NCBI GenBank assembly: GCA_958510875.1 | Contig: OY294072.1 | Span: forward strand, 2,232,001-2,296,000 | Source of the DNA: Endomychus coccineus | Lineage: Eukaryota > Arthropoda > Insecta > Coleoptera > Endomychidae | DNA: 64,000 nt | Direction of reading: 5' to 3' | Shown here: positions 45,915-56,400 of the stretch, in pieces | Layout: each line of letters begins with the position of its first letter | How positions within the stretch are numbered: the stretch's first letter is position 1 | The notes under the pieces: generated by a model | Told to the model about the DNA's origin: nothing | The model's database searches: none | Seen by the model: only the letters and a program-made list of their open reading frames with translations | Translations under genes and position numbers: made by a program

Positions 45915-46097
45915 ATGGACGTGGGTGTGAGTAACATGCTTAAAGAAAAACAACAATTGAAGAAAAAAATTTGGGAGTTAGCAAACGTTGTGAGGAAAAA
46001 ATATATGGCTGTGAAATTGGGTAAAGCTGAAAATGATGAGATTCTAGATAATATGTTCAGGAACCTCTGGAGGAAATTGCGAGAAATGCTGAAATAA
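45915..46097 (+). CDS. small coiled-coil ORF before the DUF8207-like gene (C)
   Basis: 60 codons, MDVGVSNMLKEKQQLKKKIW. Also present in A (10837-10646). It ends 14 nt before the TTG that opens the main ORF. In that frame, open sequence (EEIARNAEIIKQNSLVKP) runs back into it. It is therefore either the N-terminus of the DUF8207-like protein separated by a frame change, or a tiny separate gene. A weak TATATATAC lies upstream. Confidence 0.5.
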   Translation: MDVGVSNMLKEKQQLKKKIWELANVVRKKYMAVKLGKAENDEILDNMFRNLWRKLREMLK

Positions 46098-46111
46098 TCA
46101 AACAAAATTCG

Positions 46112-46960
46112 TTGGTTAAACCTAAAAGTATTGTTTCTACAGCAACACAAATGGAGAACATACCAATCCCAAATATTCTAACTGAAGGTGAAGAATTCGT
46201 ATATAACCCCCAAGATACTGAGGAGGATGTGTTTACACCCGAACCTACTATCGATCAGATTCGTGAAGAATTCAGAGAACATAAGAAAGATAATGCAGCG
46301 GCTACCGAGGAGTTTCTGCAACAATACCCCACATTAGCACGTTATTACTTGGAAGGATTCCTATTGGATGATGATGTTAAGAGATATGATGATAAAATGG
46401 GTTTGCAATATAATTCAACTTTAGACAAATGGTTCATGGGTAATCAACCTATAGAAATTGATAGTGAGAGTAATATAATTATCAAGGGTACTCCGTTCAA
46501 AGGTACCACAGGACTGTATAATTTGATATTTTACAAAGATGTTCTACCTGATACTTACACTGTGGAAGATGGGAAAAATTACAGTCAAATGATGGAAATG
46601 ACTAGTGCCCATAGACGTAATAACGATCCAGCTGATCGAATAAGATACACAGTGAAATACAAACATGTACTGAAACCATTGATTAATTCCATGAAAAAAC
46701 CCAGAGCCAAAACATACACTGGAAGTGCATATATCAAAAATGATATGCTTGAATATAACGAGAAACCTATCGAATATATTTTTTGGGATGACGTTAACGA
46801 AATGGTGGATAGACTAAGACTTCTTGTTGGATCCTCGCATGCCGGTAACCATAATGAGATAATCTCTATAATAGAAGAATTGATAGAGGCAGGGGTAATT
46901 GAACAAAAACCCGGTGTAAGACAAATTCATCACAGTTATAAAGATGGTTTCAATGGATAA
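46112..46960 (+). CDS. DUF8207-like protein (copy C)
   Basis: At least 282 residues. Key parts are TIDQIREEFREHKKD, LEGFLLDDDVKRYDDKMGLQ, KGTPFKGTTGLYNLIFY, the MTSAHRRNNDPADRIR region, and the C-terminal YIFWDDVNEMVDRLRLLVGS with IISIIEELIEAGVIEQ. The apparent start is TTG; the true N-terminus is probably upstream. The family is known to me only from mobile elements; its role is unknown. The end overlaps the fibre gene by 17 nt. Confidence 0.65.
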   Translation: MVKPKSIVSTATQMENIPIPNILTEGEEFVYNPQDTEEDVFTPEPTIDQIREEFREHKKDNAAATEEFLQQYPTLARYYLEGFLLDDDVKRYDDKMGLQYNSTLDKWFMGNQPIEIDSESNIIIKGTPFKGTTGLYNLIFYKDVLPDTYTVEDGKNYSQMMEMTSAHRRNNDPADRIRYTVKYKHVLKPLINSMKKPRAKTYTGSAYIKNDMLEYNEKPIEYIFWDDVNEMVDRLRLLVGSSHAGNHNEIISIIEELIEAGVIEQKPGVRQIHHSYKDGFNG

Positions 46961-47597
46961 GTTTGGCAGAGCCTCCTCTTCCATGTGGATATATGATACA
47001 AATGTATTCAATAATAATTTCAAACAAGTTCACGGACAAGGATTATTCCTAACGACCGATGGAAGTTATGATATGGAAATATATGGATTGTGCAACGTAA
47101 AATCACCGAATGATGATGGAGATGTTGCAAATAAAGTATATGTTGATGAATTAACACACAAACTGAATCTGAAAACGGAAACCAGTCTTAAAGATACCTT
47201 CAATGTTAGGGTTGATAATTTGATCAAAGATATCAACAAGGATCTGGATGAACATAACTTAACGAATGATAAGGTTATTCTCAACATTGATCAACATCTG
47301 ATGGACATTCAGAATAAATATAATGAAATGGGAATCTATATAAAATCAGAGTATAAAACAATCAGTGATAGTGTGAGGGAAAACAGAAATGAATTGGAAG
47401 AGGTCAATAACACATTTAACAGTATGAACATGCGTCTAAATGACATTACCAGTAAAGTGGAGGCGTTAGAATGACGGATGACATCTGTGGAACTTTCTAA
47501 GAAGAGACCTTCATCATCCACAACAACAAAGCAGGGCTCTGTGAAACGTATATCTCCAAATCCTGTGAATATACCCAAAAAATTAATTCTACACTAG
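46944..47597 (+). pseudogene. fibre-like coiled-coil protein (copy C, nonsense codon)
   Basis: Open to residue 176, then CGA>TGA (47472-47474) just before the RMTSVE stretch. The Ser/Thr/Lys tail is still readable to TAG 47595. The stem motif LCNVKSPNDDGDVANKVYVD is kept. Confidence 0.72.
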
Positions 47598-47614
47598 ATT
47601 TCCACATTGATAAG

Positions 47615-47689
47615 ATGAGTGAAAACAAGTTGTTCATGAGCTTCATGAGCACAGAAGAAAGAACTTTTACCAGCGTCGAACATACATAA
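47615..47689 (+). pseudogene. integrase remnant (C)
   Basis: ATGAGTGAAAACAAGTTGTT corresponds to the integrase start in A (MSREQVVHEL). After about 15 codons the similarity ends, and sequence flanking the integrase 3' end follows near 47740. The catalytic core is deleted. Confidence 0.75.
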
Positions 47690-47905
47690 AAGGACTTCAA
47701 TATAGGTGGAAGGGGTAGGAATATGCAATACGACTAGGACGATGAATCAAGAGTCAAGATTGAGATATTTGAAACATATATTGTTAAGATTATACTTAAG
47801 TCTTTTGTATTGAGATAATTGATGAAAAAAATTATTTTGAGATCTTTGGTCTTCCTCATACCCCTCGTTAAATAACGGTGCAATCTTGAATTCTCATCAG
47901 TCTGT

Positions 47906-48066
47906 ATGGAAGCGTGCGTGGGAGAAGTTGTTCTCAATACGCTTATAAACAAGATCCCGTTTGAACTTCAAATCAATACCAGGGGCAAAATTAGAAGAAC
48001 GGTTGAGGAGATTCAGGGTATCAATTCATTCGATAAAGCTTGCCGTCTACACGATATTTCATGCAA
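47906..48066 (+). pseudogene. PLA2 remnant (C)
   Basis: MEACVGEVVLNTLINKIPFE and FDKACRLHDIS are recognisable, but the calcium loop is damaged. The frame then jumps into sequence from the 3' end of the protease gene (about 48080-48110). A deletion has removed most of PLA2/pX and the protease. Confidence 0.78.
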
Positions 48067-48121
48067 TATAACACTCATAATTGTAGCCAGTTATATTTGG
48101 AATTGGTCGACTAACATTTAT

Positions 48122-48133
48122 TAGTATATAAAT
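48122..48133 (+). promoter_or_regulatory. TATA-like box before penton gene (C)
   Basis: TAGTATATAAAT, 28 bases before the penton ATG at 48161, preserved although the neighbouring genes are deleted. Confidence 0.5.
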
Positions 48134-48160
48134 AGATTGTTGATGAAGTTTTCATCAATC

Positions 48161-48898
48161 ATGTCTCAGACGTTCACTATCACGGGTAAGAGCTCTCGTT
48201 TATCTGTAGATTTCCACCCACCTGTAGAACTAGATCCTCATTCATATTATTCTATCGCACTTGTTGGCTTGCACAATAGCATTCCGAACATTGAAGAAGG
48301 TTTTAATAAATTTTATTATGAAGATGTGAAGGGTGAGGAAAGAGTAGTAACTATACCTACGGGGTCCTACGAATTGACAGACATCGAGGATTTCATACAA
48401 AGTGCAGTTTGTGGGATAGGAGGTAAGCAAGAAGAACGTGACCGGAAATTATCAATAAAATCTAACAACAACACTCTACACACAGAGCTGAAGAGTGATT
48501 TTAAAGTGAATCTTATTCCTAAAGATAGTATAAGCGAACTGTTGGGATTCAGCAAAAAGAAATTGACATCTCGTGAACTACACGTATCTGATCGACCTAT
48601 AAACATTATCAAAGTTCAAACTATACGCGTAGAGTGTAACTTAACCGCGGGAGCATATTATAACAATAAGATAGCTCATACGATATATGAGTTCTCACCT
48701 CTTGTACCACCTGGGTTTTCCATTGATATAGAGCCGAAGAATCTTATTTATCTACCGGTCATCAGCAAGACGTCCTTCGATAACATCACACTGAATATTC
48801 TAGATCAGAATTGGAAACCGGTAAATTTTCGTGGAGAAGAAATTATTATACGATTGGAATTGAAAAAGATCGCTAGGGATTATGGCTCACAACAATAA
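48161..48898 (+). CDS. penton / minor capsid protein (copy C, intact)
   Basis: About 245 residues from MSQTFTITGKSSRLSVDFHP. TY is lost from the TYNSIPNI motif (LVGLHNSIPNI), an in-frame 6-nt deletion. The remaining penton motifs are intact and it ends IARDYGSQQ. The frame is open 8 codons upstream of the chosen start. Confidence 0.9.
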   Translation: MSQTFTITGKSSRLSVDFHPPVELDPHSYYSIALVGLHNSIPNIEEGFNKFYYEDVKGEERVVTIPTGSYELTDIEDFIQSAVCGIGGKQEERDRKLSIKSNNNTLHTELKSDFKVNLIPKDSISELLGFSKKKLTSRELHVSDRPINIIKVQTIRVECNLTAGAYYNNKIAHTIYEFSPLVPPGFSIDIEPKNLIYLPVISKTSFDNITLNILDQNWKPVNFRGEEIIIRLELKKIARDYGSQQ

Positions 48899-48978
48899 AT
48901 AATAATCCAATACTCACCACCACTCATTATATGAAAGGAATTCAACTGAGAAGGTTGCAGTAGCCATCACTTGAGAAC

Positions 48979-49194
48979 ATGGGTTTGGATTTCAGCAATA
49001 AAAGACATCTCCATAGTGGTCATCAGTCATTATCTACAACGAGCTCGAGGGAGAAGGTTGCTTCTGCATCACTGTCATTGAAGAAGGAGAAGGTTGCTTC
49101 TGCATCACTATCATTGGGAAATATAAATTTTTCGAAGTCCCTTGGTTACAATGTCGGAAAAACTTCAAATATTCAACGAGCCAAACTTCATTGA
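48979..49194 (+). CDS. small conserved ORF before capsid gene (copy C)
   Basis: 71 codons, MGLDFSNKRHLHSGHQSLST. A 36-nt tandem duplication repeats EKVASASLSL. It ends TGA after AKLH, overlapping the capsid start in another frame, as in B. Confidence 0.45.
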   Translation: MGLDFSNKRHLHSGHQSLSTTSSREKVASASLSLKKEKVASASLSLGNINFSKSLGYNVGKTSNIQRAKLH

Positions 49195-50353
49195 AGACAT
49201 CATCCGGGAAGAAACTCATACCTACTATCCACACACAACATCTTTTGGCAACAGCGATGAAATTGAGATAATAATCAATCAACAAGATGTGTTGGTAGAT
49301 TTGGCGTCGTCTGCTTTATTCATCGAGGCAGAATTCCAGCCAGAAGCAAGTGGTGATGGTGAATGTAAACTAACAAATAATTTCGGAGCGTTTCTCTTCG
49401 AATATATTAGTTATGAATTGAATGGAAAAGAGATAGACAAAGTACGTGATCCTGGTATTGCCAGCACCATCAGAGCTTATCTAACATATGCCAAACATGA
49501 ATCTATACCTCTAGCTATTTCTGGATGGTCATTTAAGGATGCATTGAGTTCAGTCTACAATAATAAAATCAATTTATGGATACCGTTGAATTTTCTACTA
49601 GGCCTATTCATTGACTATAACAAAGTCTTGAGTGGAAAACATAAGCTGCGCTTGATAAGGTCTCGAACCGATAACGATTGTTATACCAATAGCACAGGTA
49701 CGAAGAGGGCTTAAATAAATGTGAAGACGATAGCATTAAAAGTGCGACATGTATTTCCAAGTGATCAGGTTAAATTTCAAATGTTGGAGAATTTGAGTGC
49801 TGAGAAGCCTATTTTGATTCCATTTCGCAGCTGGGATCTGCATGAAAATCCGTTGATGAAGGAGAGCACTCGTGACATTTGGGCTGTTAAAACATCAATG
49901 AATTTGGAACGACCCAGATATGTGATTTTAGCTTTCCAAACTGATCGAAAAAATAATCCTGTTAAGCACAGTGCATATTTCGATAATATAAACTTGCTAA
50001 ATGTAAAATTATACTTGAATTCAGAGTGTTATCCATATGAAGCAATGAAATTGAATTTCACCGACCAGCAATACGTGGAAGCATACCAGATGTACTATGA
50101 TTTCCAGAAATCATTTTCAAATGAAATAATAAGCGAACCCATGTTAGATTATATAGCATTCAAGAATAGAGCAATTTTTGTGATTGACTGTTCAAAACAA
50201 AACGATGCTATAAAGTCATCAACAGTTGACGTCAAACTAGAGATGGAAAGTTTCCTGAATTTCCCCAAAAACACCAGGGCTTATTGCATCATCATTAACG
50301 ATCGTATAGTGGAGTATTCTCCAATTACAGGATCAGTTCGGAGTTTAGTGTGA
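49142..50353 (+). pseudogene. major capsid protein (copy C, single in-frame stop)
   Basis: The N-half (49142-49711) and C-half (49721-50353) are in the same frame, separated by one TAA (49712-49714) in a short linker after TGTKRA. All double-jelly-roll signatures listed for copy A are present, plus the C-terminal SSTVDVKLEMESFLNFPKNT and IINDRIVEYSPITGSVRSLV. The start is ATG 49151 (MSEKLQIF). AATAAA follows at about 50400. Stop readthrough, or two separate chains, cannot be excluded from sequence alone. Confidence 0.88.
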
Positions 50354-50359
50354 AGAACC

Positions 50360-50662
50360 ATGAATCTGTTATTATTTTAATTCTAAATGTATTTTTCTAA
50401 ATAAATGTTATTATTATTATTTTTGGTATTTTATTTCTCTCACTTTCCCGCAAGACATCACAATAATGAACGAGCCGTTTGGTAAAGTACAGTCCCTTGG
50501 ATCAACCCATCAGGATTGTAATCTAAATTTTAAATATCGCTTCAGGTCTAGAAACATAAATGTATGCAACTATCTAATTAATAAATATAAAAGTGATTCA
50601 GATTATTATGTTATCTTTTCAATTATTATAATATGTAGTACCTAGTGGTTATAAGACAGTTT
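50360..50662. other. gene-free spacer between capsid gene and right arm of C
   Basis: AT-rich with AATAAA and an ATTATTATTATT run. In A and B the MSV199 gene begins about here, but no trace of it is visible in C. Confidence 0.6.
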
Positions 50663-51004
50663 GCGGTAAATGTTCTCTCTTATCTCGAGTGTTGAAGCCG
50701 ATAAAGTTGTCACATTCAGAATAGCGAATATGAAAATAATAAAAGCTTCTTTCTCAATCTCAAACTTGAAGAATCTCAAATAAATCTACAGGTAATAATA
50801 GTCAAACATATTCATTTAGCACCGACCAACACACAGGCCCTCGTAGGCTCGCAAATGATAACAATGTTGCATACAAAATAGCTTTAGGCAATAAGCCGTT
50901 ACATGGGAGATATCGATATGCTCAAATAAAAGGTAATAAAAGTGGGGTAATTTCTACAGCAGATATTTAACCTCAAAGATTCATCTGTTCAATGTTTGAG
51001 TCCT

Positions 51005-51520
51005 CATCGAACCATCATAGTTCGTGAACGATGATGCCAGGCTGTTGAATCACGTGCTAAACAAGTGTCTGAATGTTGATAATGATCGCTTATGAAGAAG
51101 ATACTATAGCTCTACTCAATATTCAGACTTTTATGAAGCATGTGTTTGAATGTCATATAGATTAGCGTTTATGAAGATATTCATATGATTATGTAAACCC
51201 GTGAACAAAAAATGTGTTTATCATTATAATATTTTACGCGAACGTATGGAGTTTGTAAAAGTCGTGCTCGTGAAGGAAAATGTACAGATTGCTAATGGAG
51301 ATATTTATATAATTATTATTGGTATTTTATTCCTCATCAGCCCATCATAGTTCGTGAACGATGGTGACAGGCTGTTGAATCACGTGCTAAACAAGTGTCT
51401 GAATGTTGATAATGATCGCTTATGAAGAAGATACTATAGCTCTACTCAATATTCAGACTTTTATGAAGCATGTGTTTGAATGTCATATAGATTAGCGCTT
51501 ATGAAGATATTCATATGATT
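51005..51520. repeat. 330-bp tandem repeat, right arm of C (about 2 units)
   Basis: Reverse-complement units with TTCGTGAACGATGATGCCAG and GTGATGAAGGA-type neighbours; landmarks TGTCATATAGATTAGCG recur about 310-330 bp apart. The left arm has one unit more. Confidence 0.8.
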
Positions 51521-53054
51521 ATTATCATTATCCACATCTATTCCTCATCATAGTTCTACCTCTTGGGGTGGTTGGGGAAATGAGTTCGATCTCTATAAAA
51601 CTCCCTCGCATATATGTTTCCCATTGAAATTGAATGAATTTTATAAAAAGCTAACTATCCTATGAAGAAATGTGTGTCGATGAAAAATGTTTTATTAGTA
51701 TATTTTTGCATACTGAAAAAATTATATTAGCACATCTATATGTTTAAGATGATTAAAAATGTATTTTGTTATATAGCAATCGAGCTGTACAGACAGTTCG
51801 TGATGCGTGACATCGCTTCGTCTAGATTCTGTATACGTATTGGGCTACACCCAGCAGCAGCTAGATTTCGGATCATATTATGCGATTTACAATCAATATG
51901 ATTCGAATATATACATACTACATGTGTGATTTAAAATAAAGTATTCTCATCATGTTTGAAGGTGATCGGCGTATCTTTCTTATCTCTCGAACCAGCTGTA
52001 GCTCTACCGCAAAATATGATAGTGAATATTGTTCAACCTGCGACATAAACTTATTTGATTTATATCGGATAATTTATGAAACATACATGAATGAATATTA
52101 TAGCGAATTATGTTTACTTCGGAACTAAATTTGGAAAAACATTTTATATATTCATATTACTTTCGGATAACTTATGAAACTACTTTAACATTGAAGGATC
52201 GCGCGCATCATCACGATAATTCCAAGTTGAATAAGACGATTTAATAGTTATTTCTGCAAACGCTTCATAATATCGCTATTATGAGAAGCAGCATTTTTGT
52301 AAACTATCACATGTTAGATGTTATGGCCCTTATTGAAGACTTGTGGGGGCAGACAATGCGCCGTGTACGATATCGTTATAACTCAGACAAAACCCTGCGA
52401 CTAACGGCATGTACAAACAACATCACATTTTATTGAAGACTCCTGCAAGGTAGATACCTCGCTGAAGACCTGCGTGATAGACATCATTATACCTGCACAC
52501 TCTGTATAACCTCACATACACACCTGTCTCGTTGGAGATCGCGTGAGCTTCATCCAAATTCACATGACTAACGTCATACATAAACAATCTGTATAACCTC
52601 ACATTCCATACCCATTGAAGTCTCCCAACTCCATTTTGTATACTAAAAATAATTTCCATATATGTTTAAGATGATTGAAAGTAATTTCCTTATAAACATC
52701 GCGTTTGAGAAATGCAGAAGAAGATATCATTTCCACACTATATATTTCCATCTATACACCCACTCCGATGAAGGAGCAGCAGCCCTCCCATGATACCTCC
52801 GATAAATACCCGCCTCTTTCAAAAACCACGTGACTGACAGCATACATAAACAGCGCCATTATAACTCTTTCAAAACCCCTATGGCTAGCGCTATGAAGTC
52901 TCACATGTCATACCTCGCTTCGTGACATACCTGCATGACTAACGTCATGTAAAACAATTACCTGCATCATATAGACTGCAATATACTCGCACTTATCACT
53001 CAGACCGGATACCCTGCGGTTATATCTACAACATTAAAATCGCTTGTTCTCAAT

Positions 53055-53126
53055 TCCTCCATAGCTGAGCGGTTAAGGAGCCGGCTTTGGATTTCATTTC
53101 TCGGGTTCGATTCCCGTGTGTAGAAA
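53055..53126 (+). repeat. tRNA-like sequence at right end of C
   Basis: TCCTCCATAGCTGAGCGGTT, then GGGTTCGATTCCCGTG. It has an A-box and B-box but no acceptor pairing. Inverted copy of 41210-41282. Confidence 0.7.
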
Positions 53127-53128
53127 AA

Positions 53129-53403
53129 GAAAATATTTTGATGCTGCTTTACATTGAAGTTCTCCCTAACCTCACATATTGCTTGATGTCTACCTTGAAC
53201 GATCAAGCCCTAGCCGTTTACCCGGTAACACCTAGAGGTTAGAGGCGAGACCACACCCTAACCGTCTACCCGGCCGGTAATACAGGGGTCAGTACTTACC
53301 GATACCTATCTGGGCATACCGCGCATGCACGAGTGTATCACTGGTTGCCTACATCTGATAAGGCTCTCTGCCTGGCCGCCCCAAGTGCCCCCATCCCTAC
53401 TTA
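53129..53403. other. unassigned, GC-richer sequence
   Basis: Not similar to the elements or satellite that I can see. It contains two related pieces, AGCCGTTTACCCGGTAACAC and ACCGTCTACCCGGCCGGTAA, and resumes satellite at 53404. Possibly another small repeat. Confidence 0.4.
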
Positions 53404-56400
53404 TGCACGAAGCGAACGAATCGTCGATATAGAAGTTAACATTGAGTATACTAGAAATGTCATTAGTACAGCTATCGACATAAACCATGGGTTCGGATGT
53501 TCAGGAATATGTTTCAAATTTGAATCTGGGACTAAAAATGATTCTAGAGTATTCTTGGTTGAACGCGTACTCTCCTGGATCTGTAGATGTCATATCTTCA
53601 GTTTCCGAGATTAACGCGACGATGTACAAAGCGAACGAATAGTCGATCTAGACATTTACATTGGGTATACTGAAATATTTATTAGAACAGCTATCGACAT
53701 GAACTATTGGTTAAGATATTCAGGAATATGTTTTAAATTTGAATCCAAGACCAAAACTGATTCTCTGTAATCCTCGTAGCTGAACGCGTACACTCTTGAA
53801 TCTGAAGATGTCATATCTCCAGTTTCCGAGAAACACGCGACAATGTACGAAGCGAACGAATTGTCGATCTGGACGTTTACATTGGGAATAATTGAATCGT
53901 TATTAGAATATTTATCGACATGAACTATAGGTCGGAATGTTCAGAGATATGTTTTGAATTTGAATCCGGGACTAGAGAAGATTCTAGAATCCTATTGGCT
54001 GAACGCGTTGACTCCTGGATCTGAAGATGTCATATCTTCAGTTTTCGAGATAAAGGCGACAATGTACGAAGCGAATGAATCGTCGATCTAGACGTTTACA
54101 TTGGGTATAATCAAATCGTTATTAGAACAGATGGGTCGAGATTTTCAGAAATACGTTTTAAATTTGAAACCGGGACTAAAAATGATGTTAAAATCCTCTT
54201 GACTGAACGCGTACACTTCTGGATCTGGAGATGTCATATCTCCAGTTTTCGAGATAAACGCGGCAAAGTACGGAGCGAATGAATCGTCGAACTGGACGTT
54301 CACATTGAGTATACTAAAATCGTTATTAAAACAGCTATCGACATTAACTATGGGTCGGGATGTTCAGAAATATGTTTTAAATTTGAATCCGGGACTAAAA
54401 ATGATTTTAGAATTCTCTTGGCTGAACGGGTACTCTCCTGGATCTGAAGATGTCATATCTCCAGTTTTCGAGATGAATGCGATAATGCACGGAGCGAATG
54501 CGTTGTGTATATATACGTTTACATTGTGTATACTAAAATCGTTATATGAACCGCTATTGACATGAACTATGGGTGGGGATGTTACCAAATATGTTTCAAA
54601 TTTGAATCCGAAACTAGAAATGATATTAAAATACTCTTGGATGAACGCGTACACTCCTGGATCTGGACATGTCATATCTTCAGTTTTCGATATAAACGCG
54701 TTAACGAACGAAGCGAATTAATCGTCGATCTAGGCGTTTACTCAAATCGTCATAAGAACACTCATCGACATGAACTTTGGGTCGAGATATTGAGAAAAAT
54801 GTTTTGAATTTGAATCCGGGACTAAAAACGATTCCAGAATCCTCTTGGCTAAACGCGTACACTCCTGGATCTGAAGATGTCATATCTCCAGTTTTCGAGG
54901 AACACGCGACAATGTACGAAGCGAACGAATCGTCGATCTAGACGTTTACATTGAGAATAGTTGAATCGTTATTAGAAGATTTATCGCCATGAACTATAGG
55001 TCGGAATGTTCAGAAATATGTTTTGAATTTGAATGCGGGACTAAAAATGATTCTAGAATCCTATTGGCTGAACGCGTACACTCCTGGATCTGGAGATGTC
55101 ATATCTTCAGTTTTCGATATAAACGCGACAACGAACGAAGCCAATGAATGGTCGATCTAGACGTTTACATTGGGTTCACTCAAATCGTAATAAGAACAGT
55201 CATCGACAAGAACTTTGGCTCGAGATATTCAGAAATATGTTTTGAATTCGAATCCGGGACTAAAAACGATTCCAGAATCCTCTTGGCTAAACGCGTACAC
55301 TCCTGGATCTGAAGATGTCATATCTCCAGTTTCCGAGAAACACGCGACAATGTACGAAGCGAACGAATTGTCGATCTAGACGTTTACATTGGGAATAATT
55401 GAATTGTTATTAGAACAGTTATCGCCATGAACTGTAGGTCGGAATGTTCAGAAATAAGTTTCGAATTTGAATCCGGGACTAAAAATGATTCTAGAATCTT
55501 ATTGGCTGAACGCGTTAACTCCTGGATCTGAAGATGACATATCTCCAGTTTCCGAGATAAACGCGACAATGTGCGAAGCGAATGAATCGTCGATCTAGAC
55601 GTCCAAATTGAGTATACAGAAATCGTTATTAGAACAGCTATCGACATGAACCTTGGTTAGGGATGTTCAGAAATATGTTTTAAATTTGAATACGTGACTA
55701 AAAATGATTTTAGAATTCTTTCGGCTAAACGCATACACTCCTGGATCTGAAGATGTCATATCTTCAGTTTTCGAGATAAACGAGACAATCGATCTAGACG
55801 TTTATATTGGGTATACAAAATCGTTATTAGAACAGCTATCGACATGAAACGTAGGTCGGGATGTTCAGAAATATGTTTTGAATTTGAATCCGGAAGTAAA
55901 ATTGATTTCGGAATCCTCTTGACTAAACGCGTAAACTCCTGGATCTGAAGATGTCATATCTTCAGTTTTTGAGTCAAACGAGACAATGTACGAAGCAAAC
56001 GAATCGTCGATCTAGACATTCAAATTGAGTATACTGAGATCGTAGCGAACGAATCGTCGACCTAGACGTTCACATTGGGTATACTCAAATCGTCATCAGA
56101 ACAGCCATCGACATGAACTATTTGTTGGGATATTCAGAAATATGTTTCTGAATTTGAATCCTGGACTAAATATGATTTTAGAATCCTCGTGGCTGAACGC
56201 ATACACTCCTGAATCTGGAGATGTCATATCTCCAGTTTTTGAGATAAACGCGACAATGTACGAAGCGAACGAATCGTCGATCTAGACATTTACATTGGGT
56301 ATACAAAATTGTTATTAGAACAGCTATTGAACTATGGGTCGAGATGTTCAGAAATATGTTTTAAATTCGAATCGAAGACTAAAAATGATGTCGGAATCCT

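Larger units (their letters stand above)
41208..53128. mobile_element. element C: Polinton copy with long tRNA-ended TIRs
   Basis: Genes run on the plus strand: ATPase, DUF8207-like, fibre, (integrase and protease deleted), PLA2 remnant, penton, small ORF, capsid. The MSV199 and membrane-protein genes are absent. Inverted repeats of about 2.9 kb (41208-44084) and 2.5 kb (50663-53128) bound it. Their outer ends are tRNA-like, followed inward by GTAGATATAACCGCGGGGTA and CCGGTCTGAG, which resemble the ends of A and B. No target duplication was found, so the true ends could lie at the GTAGAT motif. Confidence 0.82.
50663..53128. repeat. right inverted repeat of element C
   Basis: Reverse complement of 41208-44084 with one fewer 330-bp unit. 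The ORF 52423-52659 has no recognisable features. It ends with the tRNA-like sequence 53055-53126. Confidence 0.85.
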
